In this document: piece by piece, positions 1 to 11,614 of the stretch
How the letters are laid out: each line of letters begins with the position of its first letter
Numbering within the stretch: the stretch's first letter is position 1
DNA from: Tupaia tana
Lineage: Eukaryota; Chordata; Mammalia; Scandentia; Tupaiidae
Length of the DNA: 64,000 bases
Assembly: GCA_026018925.1 (NCBI GenBank)
Contig: JAKSZU010000006.1
Location: forward strand, 191,963,449 to 192,027,448
Direction: 5' to 3'
Program-made: the position numbers and the translations under genes
Notes under the pieces: model-generated
Databases searched by the model: none
What the model was told of the DNA's origin: nothing
What the model saw: the letters and a program-made list of their open reading frames with translations, nothing else

Positions 1-204
1 ATGGATTGAGTCCTGGACCCAACAGCTTAAAACTCATACTAGACATGTGTGTGTGCGTGCCCAAGATCTGGAGAGGAAAATGGAGGAGAAGGAACTGCAG
101 CGTGACCATCCCCTTAGAGGAAGGGGGATTTCTCACTTTCTATCTCTCAGTTTCTCTCTATCTGTCTGGTGAGTGCATGCACCCTATAGCAAAATTCTCT
201 CTTT
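1..204 (+). mobile_element. t-SINE A, cut by window start
   Basis: The copy enters the window just after its B box region (GAGTCCTGGACCC) and runs through the typical body to CCCTATAGCAAAATTCTCTC. Its tail is interrupted by the minus-strand SINE that follows, and the remainder of the tail reappears at 462-490. Confidence 0.85.
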
Positions 205-461
205 TTTTTTTTTTTTTTTGGAGAGGTTTTCGCTATAGGGCGCGTGTGCTCACCAGACAGAGAGAGACATAGAGACAGAAAGCGAGAAATCACCCCCCAG
301 GGGGGATGGTCACGCCGTAATCCCTTCTCCTCCATTCTCCTCTCGGGATCTTGGGCACGCAGGCACACACGCCCAGCGTGAGTTTTAAGCCACTGGGTCA
401 GGGACGTGAAGCGCGGTGTGGGAGTCCAGCGACATAACCATTACGTTAACTGCTGGTCCCC
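205..461 (-). mobile_element. t-SINE A nested in the preceding SINE
   Basis: Full-length minus copy running from poly-T and GAGAGGTTTTCGCTATAGGG to CTAACTGCTGGTCCCC. It is flanked by an exact 16-bp duplication GCAAAATTCTCTCTTT (189-204 and 462-477), which is itself tail sequence of the older SINE. The low divergence and perfect TSD indicate a recent insertion. Confidence 0.92.
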
Positions 462-482
462 GCAAAATTCTCTCTTTAAAAA

Positions 483-1384
483 AAAACTTTAAAAAAATAG
501 GTAAATGGAAATAAATGCATTCAGAGTACCTGGATAATATTTTGTTTTAAGAGAATCAGTCCTCAGAACTTCAATTCATTTTTTCAACTTACCATTATTT
601 GAAAAGAACGATAATGGGTAAAAGTGAACGTACCTGAAATTACAGAAATGGAGGGTCGCTCATGGCTGCCTTGGGCATTCCTTCACATGTAAACAGAAGA
701 GGAGAAACAATGAAATCAGGAGAATTATTTGACCAGAATAATACAATGCATTTTCAAAAGACGTACATTTTAAATCTATATTCCTCTATGTATTTGCAAG
801 GTTGGTGTGCTCCTATTTTATGAATAATAAAAGTTGGATGTTCTAATAGTCATATAGTCAATATACATCATCTTAGTCAATAATATCTTAATTAAGACCA
901 TTGTAATCTTTGAGAGACATCTAGAAAGCAGCAGCCCTTTAAGATATTTATATACCAAACCATCCCAAAAAATGGAGTAGAGGAGCAGGTAAATATAATA
1001 AACTCTTCCCTCTGGGGAAACAACAGAATATATTAACATGCTGCAGAATTTAAGATGTCTCATGAATGGAAACAAATTATTATAGAACCTATTACAACTC
1101 CACAAAACCAGTCAGCCCTGGGAAGATGACAAGAAGAGCTACATATAAACATGGCTGCAAAAACTACAGATAAAATAAAAAAAATAATTAGAACTGTGAG
1201 TATGTAATAGGGCCAAAAACATGTTCCTATAAATGGCTATTTCTGATGATATCTGTGTTTATAAAATCTGAAAACAGGAATATATGTTTCTTTGATTAGG
1301 GTAAAAAGATATGTCCAGCTCTTTTCCTAGAATTTCTTATGACTTTAAAAGTTGTTTGAAAAACAAAGCCCATATTAGTTTTAC
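483..1384. other. Unassigned AT-rich stretch
   Basis: No repeat family or credible coding frame was recognised. The 95-codon frame on the minus strand here (818-1105) has no recognisable motif and odd composition. Confidence 0.4.
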
Positions 1385-1535
1385 CATTTGCTTCTTTCTG
1401 TGTGACTTTGAAGCAATCTAATCCCTCTGCTTCAATTTCTTCCTCTGTAATATGAGTATAGTACCAAATCCATAGGATTATGAGAATTAAATGAGTTAAT
1501 ATATTCAATGGCTTAGAGACATTATTAGACTTGTT
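1385..1535 (+). mobile_element. MIR SINE fragment
   Basis: Diverged MIR: TGTGTGACTTTGAAGCAA, then CTTCAATTTCTTCCTCTGTA, then GAGAATTAAATGAGTTAAT. These match the order of the MIR core and 3' part (the segment 'tgtgtgacctt..., cctcagtttcctcatctgta..., gaggattaaatgag'). Confidence 0.65.
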
Positions 1536-1887
1536 CTTTTTTTTTATTTAGCAATTTATTGGCATACTTTGGGGATTGGTTGACCTTGAAGTGTCACTAT
1601 AGTACAAATGTCTTAAATGAAGGATTTTAATGAAATAGCAGAAAGAAATAAAAGTTAAATTTAAACTTTTTGCCAAAATTAAGGGCTGTTTTTCAAGAGT
1701 AACAACAGTATTTTTATCATTATTTGCATTGGTAAAATCTCATAAATATAAAAATTATTTGTTGAAGAAATTAATAAAGTTAGGAAAATAATAAATATGT
1801 AAAGTAATCCATAATTACATTGGTTGATACACTTATTATATTGGGACATCTGGGAATAACTTCTTCATAATTCATAAATACATTTAA

Positions 1888-2124
1888 GGTCCTGTAGGTG
1901 GTGTAGTGTTTACAACAATGGACTCACACATGGCCGAGTGTGGTTTGAGTCCCGGACCTGGTGACTTGAGAATCCTGGTGCATATACATGCATGCCTAGA
2001 ATTCCAGAAAGAGAATGGAGAAGGGATTGTAGCATGGCTATCCCCCCGGGGGTGATTTCTCACTTTTTTTCTCACTGTCTCTCTTCAGTGAGCACATGGT
2101 ACCCTATGGCAAAAACCTGTATTT
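1888..2124 (+). mobile_element. t-SINE A, older copy
   Basis: Head GTAGGTGGTGTAGTG and B box GGTTTGAGTCCCGG, followed by the normal body, C6GGGGG palindrome remnant and tail CCCTATGGCAAAAACC. It is more diverged than the copy at 205-461. Confidence 0.85.
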
Positions 2125-5040
2125 AAATGTGTTGCAGTGATAAAATTCATGCCAGGTCCTCAAGTCAACTGAGTCAACTGTGATCCTAAGCTTTACCAGA
2201 CTCCATATTGTTGCTCTCACTTGCAGTTATAGTGCACATCCAATTAATCCAACTAAGTAGAACAGTTCACATTATTAAAAATAGGCCACCTATGTGTCGA
2301 GAGGCCACAAATGGACAATTTGATATGAAATATTTTCAACACATTGCCTATAAATTTTAGTTAAAACCTGAAGACACCAAACATACCCAGCAAAACAGCA
2401 ATGAATTTGAGAGAAGGAAGTAAGCAACAACTAACATAACAGAATTGCTGTGTATAAAGCTATTATTATGGAAGGAAGAGAATGAAGTCAAGAGAACTAC
2501 TAGGCTGGGTAATGATGTTAGGGATGGTTTTGGGTGACCAGTCTAGAAGTGCTCTATTTGGTCCTTTGTTTCCTGGGATTGATATGTTGGGGTAGACAAG
2601 GAGAATAGATACAAGGAGGGGGGGGGGGGGATGATGTCAAAAATATATACTGTATCCTTTAGGTATTATGGGCAGTGTGGATGAATGTGTCCAACAAAGG
2701 TAGGTAGGCTTAAATTTCTACTTTGAGGAAGAAAATACAGATTACTCATAATTAATAGAATTTAAGGTTGTCAAAAAATTGGAAATCATGGAAATAAATA
2801 TATAATGTCCAAATTTGTGCAAAGTTGTGACCTTGCTGATCTTAGATATTAAACTTGATTTTCTCCAATAAGTATTATCCACTTGTAGCTTACATCCCCC
2901 CCCCCCCCCCCCCCCCCGCCGCCATGTAATATAAGACGAAAAACAACTGATTTGCTTGGAGATGAGGTGTTTTCCAGACTAAATGTTTTGATTAGACTTT
3001 TGGGTGTTTGGAGGGTGGTTGTGCTTTGAGACCACAAAAGAACCTGTTTGAAGATGTAAAGAGGGCTACAGAAATGTGTTCTTAAGGAATATAGGCTCCA
3101 TTGGATGATGAACTTTCAAAAGGTTAAGTGAAAAGAGATACTCATCACTAGACACAAAATCTGAGTAACAGTTCAGGAGACCTGAGAGGCCATGCCAAGT
3201 AAGAAATATGAACTGACAGTTAACAAAAGAAACTTTCAGGAAAATTTGGGTGTCTAAAGAGGATTGTTCTAATTCGTAATATGTGAGGCACCTTTTTTCT
3301 CCACACCCATAAAAGCTTCAAATACCCCTTCCTTATTAGTACTTGGTCAGGTAGTTAATTTGGGAGAAACAAGCTCTGTAATTCCGCAAGAAGGAATACG
3401 TGTTCAAGATCCATTACTATTAGAAGGGACATTTATAAAATATTAAACCAACCATGATAGGGGTTTAATGCCCAAATTTATAGAGACAAAAACAGAAACT
3501 TAGTAAAGCGAAATGACTTGATTGTGTAATAGAAACAAAGATTAAAAATATGAATTCATATCTAATTTCATATGTGATGCCTTTTGGACTGCCAAGCCAG
3601 GAGGTATTATGGTTGTGACTGTGTGTGTATGACATATGCTTTGGATGTTACTATAGAATGTCCTACTTGTTTGGAGCTGAAAGGAAAAGATATCAGGTAC
3701 ATTTAAAACTTCTATAGTATAAATATTCTAGTGGGAGAGGAAAAGGAAAAAAGAGTTCCAGGAAAAAAATCATTTTAAAAAACTCTATTCAGGGATGTAT
3801 CAACTGAAAAGCAGTGAATATTTTAGAAAATAATCAGGCTGGCTATTTGACATTTGAAGGAGACAAAAGGATTCCACCAGAGATAATACCTATACAGTGC
3901 GTGACCTATATAAAATATCCATAACACCAAGAGACAAGCTCAAAGAAACAACAAAAGAATGGAGAATTCAGGGAAACCAGACTAACAGTGGGAGTGAAAA
4001 TAAATCTTTCTTTAAACCCAGTGAGAGAGAAGAATTGTAACAGAAAAAGCATATTGCTTATGGAATGAACGTGACTGAAGCCACAGAACACTCAAGAGAA
4101 CAAAATCACAGGTTAACAAGTAAGAGTCACACATTTAAAGATTTTAGATAGTAACTCTGACTATAGGTACAGTTCAATTGCTGAAGAAAAGTTTTCTATC
4201 TTACAAAATGTTTCAAAAACAGACCCCAGGTAATATTTTCCAAAGGCATTGCCAAGGTATTTATTGAAAAAGAGGCCACAGTCTAGGTGTGATAAAAGGG
4301 TCAGTCTGGCTTTTGTGTGAGTCCAAGGCTGAGGGCAAGGCAGGAAGGGGTCAGCTTTAAGGACAGAAAAATTTCCAAATTGGGGTCATAATCACTAAAA
4401 GCCAGGGGCAAGCCTTGAGTCATAAAGAACTGTAATCTGAGTCTACTTAAAAATCTCAGGAATTTCCAAGATGATAATGGTGGAAGACAGGAGCGAAGAA
4501 AAAAATGACTGCTTAATTTTTGAAGTATAATAAAGTATTCTAAAAATTCAGCATATAATTACCAAGAAGACTGTCCAGAAAAAGTCCTGCAGAACTATGA
4601 TAACAATAGTAACTAAGCAAAATAAATGAGTAGCATACATAGCAGTCAGGGGAATTGTCATTAAAGTTTTGGTGTGTCAAGTGGTGTGCACATGGTCATT
4701 TGGCTGGCCTGAATTATGCCGGTAACGTCCTGTCATGGAGGAGAATGAAACTAATTTCTTCCTATAGGTAATAGAGTTGAAGTCAGTACAAAGTTATTCC
4801 CCTCTATGAGCTCTTCCTTGAATTCCCTAAACATCTTATTTCAATCTCCTGACACTTTTCACTGGAGATATTTTTTTAGGATAGCATGAAAAGAGACAAG
4901 GCATTTACAAGCTGATAAGATGCAATTATATATAAGAGACCAACAAACTGTGCCTTGTTGTCTATAACTAACTCAATACCTGTTTTTATCCAGTCTACAA
5001 GCTAAAAATGTTTTTTACATTCTTTTTCTTTGTAATTTTT
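2125..5040. other. Unassigned stretch with homopolymer tracts
   Basis: Nearly 3 kb with no repeat I can name and no gene. It contains a run of 13 G (2618-2630) and a run of 22 C (2896-2917) followed by GCCGCC. Short open frames on the minus strand are unsupported; one reads through the C tract as poly-glycine. Confidence 0.4.
2896..2917. repeat. Poly-C tract of 22
   Basis: Uninterrupted run of 22 C. Its length is likely variable and may be unreliable in an assembly. Confidence 0.95.
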
Positions 5041-5043
5041 TAA

Positions 5044-5216
5044 AGAATTATTTCATTTTTATTTATTTATTTATTTATTTTAACTTGACCAGAGAGGGAC
5101 AGAATGTGAGAGACAGAGAGAAAGTGAGAAAGCAAGCCACCAGGTCCAGGACTCGAATTGCAGCCAACTATGTGAGAGTCCAGCATCCCTAACAACCATG
5201 CTACCTGCTGGCTCTG
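5044..5216 (-). mobile_element. t-SINE B with TTTA tail
   Basis: Minus copy: (TTTA)n tail, TGACCAGAGAGGGACAG, GAAAGCAAGCCACCAGGTCC, B box complement GGACTCGAATTGCAG, and head complement CTACCTGCTGGCTC. It lacks the long A-type body, which defines the short form. Confidence 0.85.
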
Positions 5217-5308
5217 TTTACTTACATTCTTAAATGGTTGGAAAACAAAACATCAAAGGAAGAATCATGTTTGAGATTTTTAAAACTTATATAAAATCTG
5301 AACTTCAT

Positions 5309-5512
5309 ATTCATAAGCAAAATTTTACTGGAACACATGTATATGCATTTGTATATGCATCATCTATGGCTGCTCTCACTACAATCAGAGTTGAGTAGCT
5401 ACAATGAAAACTACGGTTTGTGTGCAAACAATAAAGTAGTTACTATCCGACCCTTTACAGAAAAAAAAAAAAAAGTTTGTCATATATACTAAACAAATGT
5501 TTATATTTTGAA
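5309..5512 (+). mobile_element. hAT-like DNA transposon remnant
   Basis: Recognisable mammalian DNA-element text: TTTTACTGGAACACA, TCTATGGCTGCT, CAGAGTTGAGTAGCTACAA and TATCCGACCCTTTACAG, in that order. I take this as a Charlie-group (hAT) non-autonomous element. The exact subfamily cannot be set by eye. Confidence 0.6.
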
Positions 5513-5939
5513 TGTCATAAATTACCAGGCTGTATTCCTTTCACAAGCAATGCATTTTTTATTGGATTCCTCTTTTTTACTGTGATTTATGTTCTTTACT
5601 AAAATACGAATTTTCCAAAAAGAAGGTCTGTGTCTACTAGGATTTTGCATAAAAGAAGAATGTAAAAAATGTTTTCTTCTCCCAAATAATTTGATGTGTT
5701 TTTTTTTTTTTTTCAGCAAGTTTCAATTATATGCCTATTTCTGAATGAAGTGCAGCATTGGACAGGATGAGCTGACATCAAAGAAATAATGATATTGTCA
5801 CCACCTTTGAGGGATTCATAATTTAATTTGGGAAACAATACAAATTCAAGAGTATAATCTACATAATAATATAGAGAAGCATGTTATATAAGTATCAAAA
5901 CATTTGTTACAGGCATAGACTCTATGATAACAGTAGTAG

Positions 5940-6128
5940 ACATTAATCACCATCATAATAATTATAGTTCCTAAATGTTTCCTATGTGACAGCTTTTTTG
6001 TCAAATCATAGGTATGCATTATCTTATTTAATGTTTACAATAAACACACACGGTAAATGCTATTGCATTTCCATTTTAAATATAGTAAAACTATACCATT
6101 TTGAAGCCACATAAACTGAACTGGGAAC
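5940..6128 (-). mobile_element. MIR fragment
   Basis: Reads as the complement of a MIR 3' half: CTATGTGACAG, ATTATCTTATTTAATGTTTACAA and CATTTCCATTTTAAATATAG. It is highly diverged. Confidence 0.5.
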
Positions 6129-6175
6129 TGAATTCAAGTAACACATTTTTATTTATTTTTAAATGTCTATTGTGG

Positions 6176-6400
6176 GGAAGCCAGCAGGTGGCAGGATGGT
6201 TTAGGTGCTGGGCTCGCACATGACTGATTGTTGTTTGAGTCCCGGACCTGGCAGCTTGAAAGTCATGTGTAAGTGCATGCCCAACATCCCAAGAGGAGAA
6301 TGCAGGAGAAGTGACTGGAGCATGGTCATCCCCCCAGAGGGGTGAGTTCTCACTTTCTCTCTCTCTGTCTCTCAGCAGCAAGCACGCATGCCCTAATTAA
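6176..6400 (+). mobile_element. t-SINE A, older copy
   Basis: Head AGCCAGCAGGTGGCAGGATGG, B box TTTGAGTCCCGGACC, body with CCCCCCAGAGGGG, and pyrimidine stretch. The tail is truncated after GCATGCCCTAA with no poly-A. Confidence 0.82.
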
Positions 6401-6659
6401 TATTTGATAAATGTTTCTTAGTTTGGAATCAGAAAATGTGCTAAAGGACTTAAAAGAGGGAATATTAAATGTGAATTTCAGAGATTAGAACGTCTCCTGC
6501 AGAAGAGTGGTAATAATTTAGGTGTTTAGGTGAAAAAGGGAGAAAGCCACTTAGGGCTAGGGAGCTATTTGAAAGAGCAAATACGGAGTGTGACTTGATT
6601 CTGTAATAAAGACTCACATCATGATAAGAGTCTTCTTTAATTAGCTGAGCAGTCAAAGA

Positions 6660-7534
6660 AGTTTATATATATAATTTATGTATATAATGTATATAATGAA
6701 AAATGGAATATTGCCATCTTGAATTAACAGTTTTGTTTGATAAACTTGTTTAAAAGATGCTTATTTAGAGGAGAAAGTAAACTATATATTTTTTTCATCT
6801 AGAAAGTATACGAACCATGAAAAAAAAAAAGAGAAAAGTAACTTTCTCTTTTCCTCTCATGTATTTCAAATAAAGAATGTAAAAGTAGATAGTAAGTGGT
6901 AGAGTGACATCATTACAACCAGCAGCAGGAAATATGAAATGAATTAGTGTAATTATGGGGCTGCTCAAGGTGTTACTGAGCTAGAATACTTAGGAAAAAA
7001 ATCCAACCCTTAACACTGGATGAAGCCTGTGCACTCAACTTAGCTCAGTCTTCCTTAATATTAAAAACAAAACCTGTAGAGCTACTTTCTACTTCAAGTC
7101 TTTATCTCATTAAGATTTACACTTCAAGGAACAAGGTGAAGGGAAAGGCAGTTATAATAATTACATCCTCTCACCCATGGTGTATTACCTTCTTTTTATT
7201 TCAGTGGGCAATCTAATTCCACGATCTAAAAAAAATTTACTACTCAGTGAGAGACAAGATGATATTCCTACATGTAAGGTGCTTGCAATTGTGCAATGCA
7301 GGGCCTGTTGCAAATAGAAGCAATAAAAATGACTACCTGGCTAACATGATTTCGGGTACTCAAAAACACTGAAACCATCATGTGTCAATAAGGCAGGTAC
7401 CTGTGACTACTTAAAGAAATGATGTCTACCCTTTGAATGTGACAGTAATATGTTATATCTCTGCACTAATTGATACTCCATACTCATTGATATTTATGTC
7501 TGTCTCTCCAGCTAACTTCTGACCACAGAATATA
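6660..7534. other. Unassigned AT-rich stretch
   Basis: No named repeat and no coding frame recognised. A poly-A/AT-rich patch lies near 6660-6840. Confidence 0.35.
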
Positions 7535-7726
7535 ATACAAAGTGCTTCTAACATATATTTCATTTAGTCCTCACACCATCATAAAAGCTAAATATTAAGT
7601 AATCCAATTTTAAGACATAAAACAACTAAGGCTCAGAGAGAATAAGATACTATCCCTTTGTAACACAGGTAATAAAACACTGAACCAGGATTAATACCCA
7701 GATTCCAGTCTAGATCTCAAGTGCTT
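7535..7726 (-). mobile_element. MIR
   Basis: Complement of the MIR core: TCCTCACACCATCATAAAAG, AACTAAGGCTCAGAGAGAAT, AACACAGGTAATAAAACACTG and CCAGGATTAATACCCAGATT follow the expected order. Confidence 0.7.
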
Positions 7727-7835
7727 TTGTTTTTTTTGCTTTTATTTATAAATATATATTTGACAAAATCACATATGTATCTACTTAAGCCCCGTATAAT
7801 GCTTTGAATGCTCTAATGTTTAAAAGAATTTTTCT

Positions 7836-8012
7836 ATTTGACTTTATTTTTTGTTATAATTATTATTTTCCAGTTTGATCAGAGAGATACAGAGTGAGAG
7901 AGAGAGAGAGAGGGAAAGTGAAAAAGCAAGCCACCAGGTATAGGATTTGAACTGCAGTCAGCCATGTGGGAGTCCAGCACCTTTAACCACCACACCACCG
8001 GCCGACCCCAGA
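7836..8012 (-). mobile_element. t-SINE B
   Basis: TTGATCAGAGAGATACAGAG, (GA)n, AGCAAGCCACCAGG, GATTTGAACTGCAG, CACACCACCGGCCGACCCC. Same short-form layout as the copy at 5044-5216. Confidence 0.85.
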
Positions 8013-8307
8013 ATGCTGTAATTTTTTTTTCTGTTGAATAGTTGAAATTAATAATCCAGTAGTAACTGATTTCCATCATTCGAACTTTAGATAAATGAAT
8101 ATCTGAAACCCTGTTTCTACGCAGACTAAGATCTTGAGAAAACAAAAACGAAGGCAGTAACTCTGCAAATAAACTTCAACTACCTATAATTTTTTTCCCA
8201 AAGGCTAGAGCAATATGGCAATATCTTGTAGTTTAAAGCTGATATATCATGTTCTATTATTAAAATCTTATTTTATGTAAGACTTTAGAGATTTTATTAT
8301 ATTTCAA

Positions 8308-8520
8308 AAGATGTGTGTGTGTGTGTGTATGTGTATATATATATATGAATATATATATCAATATATATATGAATATATATATCAATATATATATATGGAA
8401 ATATCATAATATATATCATGAAATAATTATATATTTGGAAATATATATAATTATATTTATAATAATATATATTTGGAAATATCATAATATAATATATATA
8501 TATACATATATATATATTTA
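8308..8520. repeat. Compound (TG)n/(TA)n microsatellite
   Basis: A short TG run passes into about 190 bp of TATATA broken at regular intervals by GAA, TCA or GGAAATATCATAA units. The open frames on both strands here are microsatellite translations (repeating Tyr/Ile). Confidence 0.9.
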
Positions 8521-9079
8521 CTTTTAGGCAATATTCTATTTTCTTTATGTTTGAGTGGCCATATATAAGGAATATATAATGGTATAGTAAGTTTTTGGCA
8601 ATATATTACAACTATTATATTAATCATGTTGTCTGATTTAATTTTTAGCTAGTTAATTTTACTAACTTTTTTTGGCTTATGAAAATATTTTTCTATAGAA
8701 AATAGACCAAAGGATAGATGTCTGTAACAGTATTCCTTGTCATAATTTCGTGCACCAATAATATACTTCCATAGTAGCAATATAATATGTGATGCCCCCA
8801 CCTACATAATTTACATTGCTTTTAAAAATATCCTCTACCAGTTGACCATTCCCAATTTCTTTGGATTTCTAGTGGCTATAGTTGGCCTACAACAACAACA
8901 ACAAAAAATTAGAGATAAGTGACTAACTATCTTTCTCCCCAACAAACTCATTACCAGGTGTTAGGTTCTGATGAAAGGCAGTCTCAGACCAAAATCTATC
9001 ATACTGATGGTCAGTTAGCAAGCAGGTACAAAAAAACTGTCATTTAAAATTTTCTGTAAACTCTATAAAGTCTTCTGTC
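8521..9079. other. Unassigned AT-rich stretch
   Basis: No coding frame recognised. The right part may be the eroded left half of the MaLR LTR that follows, but the match is not visible by eye. Confidence 0.3.
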
Positions 9080-9252
9080 CTTTTAGGCAGTCTGACAATT
9101 TTTCTTTTATAAGGGCTTTAATCCCATTCCTGAAGGCTCTGCTCTCATTATTAAATCACCATGCAAGGGCCCCACATCTTCATATCATTATTTTGGGAGT
9201 GAGGTTTCAACATATAAATATTTTGGAGAAAAAAAAAGTGAGACCATAGCAT
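9080..9252 (-). mobile_element. MaLR (MLT1/MST-type) LTR fragment
   Basis: Complement of the 5' half of a MaLR LTR: TATAAGGGCTTTAATCCCATT, GGCTCTGCTCTCATTATT, GGGCCCCACATCTTCATAT, TTTCAACATATAAAT, ending ACCATAGCA, the expected LTR edge (TG on the other strand). Confidence 0.75.
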
Positions 9253-9424
9253 GGATTAAGATTTTGATGTTGTTCAGATAGCGGGTTGGAGCTGAGGATT
9301 TGCATACATGAGGGGATCATGTGCTTTGAACCTCCTAGCAGGAAGTATTCAGGCCTTTATATCAGTGTGCCTGGGTGTTGGGCAGAAGGGAAAAAAGTAT
9401 AAACCTAAAAGACTATCAGCAGTC

Positions 9425-9600
9425 AAAAGATAGAGTGAGGGCCCAGCTCCAGTAGGGACCACATGGGAGGTCTGGGTTAGAGTCCTGGTGCAACCTAAAC
9501 TCTGGGCACCTGTAATCTCAGCAATTTGGGAAAACTGAGAGAGAAGGACCATGATATGGAGAGTTTCTTCTAAATAAAAATCAATCAATCAATAAATAAG
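9425..9600 (+). mobile_element. Possible degenerate tRNA-SINE
   Basis: B-box-like GGGTTAGAGTCCTGG, then a body and an (AATC)n/AATAAATAA tail. It has the architecture of the local SINEs, but the head and body do not match A or B well. Confidence 0.4.
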
Positions 9601-10859
9601 AGTCAGCCAGATTGTTACACATCAGTGGATTACTTTGAGGAAGCTGATTTTTGTTATGGTTCCTTACTCCTCATTGTCACACTAGGTTTCATAGTCACTA
9701 GTGAGTATAAACACTAGTTTAAAATTTCCAAATTGATTTTTTAAATTTGCATATTAATCAATAAAGATATAAGATTTCTCAAGTAGTCCTGAGGTTTATC
9801 TTTGCAAGATTCTATGCTAAAGAAAGAACAAATATATATCATCTTCTCAGTATTGACTTGTTTGTTTAAAAGACCAATGATTAATCTCAGTGATTTAAAT
9901 AGTATACTATAATGATATGAACCCTACATAGAAGATCTATATGTAAACCCAACCATTTATACCAATTAATGCCTTTGCCATTAGTATAAAAAAAATGATA
10001 TTTTCAAAGAAAATGTGCTTACCCGTGGGTTGACTTGTGTTTATATGTTTACATTAGGCACTATGTCAATGTCAAGGAGATATTAATGTAAAGGGAAAAT
10101 AAAAGAAGTAAAGTCCATTAAGGTGATTTAGAAGTAGTAGAATTTTATAAAACTGACACCGACTTTATCCAACCCTGTGGGTCCACATACAAGATGCACT
10201 TTCAAGCGACTGCAATTCCTTTGTAAAATGTGCTGACATCATATAGACTCAGGAAGAGGCCAGACATCAGGCCACAGTATAGAAGTCAGAGTATACCATA
10301 GAAATGTGAACCAACATGCCATGCTCTTCTGAAGCTTACTGAACAGTGAAAACATCTGAAAATATCTATTAAGCAGAAGTTTAACTTGGAAGAACTGAGC
10401 TAAAGAAACAAAAGCAGTTCGGTTGTCAGCCGTGACACAGGAGCAAGCAGCAGAGCTCTTCAGTTGACAACCTTTTAACTAGCCAGCTAACCACAAAACT
10501 TAATTTTCCATTAGTACATACTCCACTTCCTCTCCATTTCATACTCTCACCCTAAGCACTTTGTTGAAGGATTTTATTGGAAACTCTGGTTTCCTGAAAA
10601 AGAAACTGATACGGTTTCATGCAGCTACTTCTCACCTTTTCAAATATGTTCTAGAATTCTACCCACATGGAAATAACAGGAAACCAAAAATTGGACCTAG
10701 AATAGTTCTATGTTTTTCTTCTTTAAGCTATTACTTTAAAAATATGCAAGACTTCTTGTTTTCAATATTTTGTGCCAATGGGAAGTAAACTATTCTTATT
10801 TTACTGACTTTGGTATTTGAGAAGATTACATGAAGCAAAAATACTTGAATTATATCATG
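9601..10859. other. Unassigned stretch
   Basis: No recognisable repeat or gene. The 75-codon plus-strand frame at 10561-10788 has no visible domain and is not supported by splice or start context. Confidence 0.35.
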
Positions 10860-10965
10860 TGGTGTTAAGAACATAGCAATGAGTTAGAGTATTTGTGTTC
10901 AAATCCATATCCAGTACCTTGTTATATAATTTGAACAAATAACACAATTTTTATGATATTTAATT
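10860..10965 (+). mobile_element. MIR fragment
   Basis: GTTAAGAACATAGCAATGAG, then TTGTGTTCAAATCCATAT, then TTGTTATATAATTTGAACAA. This resembles the MIR head and B-box region, heavily mutated. Confidence 0.45.
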
Positions 10966-11254
10966 TATATGTTATTTAATTTATATGTCAGACCTAAACA
11001 TTGAGGTCATTAGAAACTATTTCATGAGCTATTGAAATCATTTAAGTGCTGGGGAAAAAAATCATGGGGTATTAGAAAATGCCTTGATGCCTGTAATTAG
11101 GTTTTATTAATATTATAATTAATATTTTATATTAGTGAAATAAGAAACACTGTTTTCAGTAGCATTCCTATAATCTTTACCTTTTCTTTACCTTTATTTT
11201 CATCTATAATGTAGAACCCAAATTGAATTGCATGAAATTGTATGTTTTCTTTTA

Positions 11255-11420
11255 TTTTAGATCATCTTCCATAGGGCACAGCCATGCCACAATCCATTCT
11301 CCTCTATTCTCTTTTCAGGATTTTGGGAACCCATGCATACATGCCTGATATTATTTTCAAGCTGCCAGTTCAGGACTTAAAAATCCAGCGCCTTAAACAC
11401 CATGTCACCTGTTGTCCCCA
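11255..11420 (-). mobile_element. t-SINE A fragment
   Basis: Contains the body and head complement (CCATGCCACAATCCATTCTCC, TCAGGATTTTGGG, ACCTGTTGTCCCC) but lacks the tail and GA-rich stretch. It may be a truncated or old copy. Confidence 0.75.
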
Positions 11421-11439
11421 CGTGTAACTATTTTTTTAA

Positions 11440-11614
11440 AAGAATTATTTATTTAATCTTATTTATTATTATTATTTAATTTGCTACAGGGCAAGGCACA
11501 TGTACTCATGAGATAGAAAGAAAGTGAGAAAGCAAGCTGTCAGGTCCAAGATGCAAACCACATTTGGCCATATGGGATTCCAGCACCTTAGCCACCATAC
11601 CACCGGCTGGTCCC
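11440..11614 (-). mobile_element. t-SINE B
   Basis: TTATTTAATCTTATTTATT tail, CAGGGCAAGGCACATGTACTC, AGCAAGCTGTCAGGTCC, ACCACCGGCTGGTCCC. It sits 20 bp after another minus-strand SINE. Confidence 0.8.

Noticed and set aside
2849-3037. 62-codon minus-strand frame with a poly-glycine block
   Set aside because: The glycines are translated poly-C/G homopolymer and the rest has no motif.
8315-8527. 70- and 62-codon frames rich in Tyr and Ile on both strands
   Set aside because: Translation of a TA/TG microsatellite.
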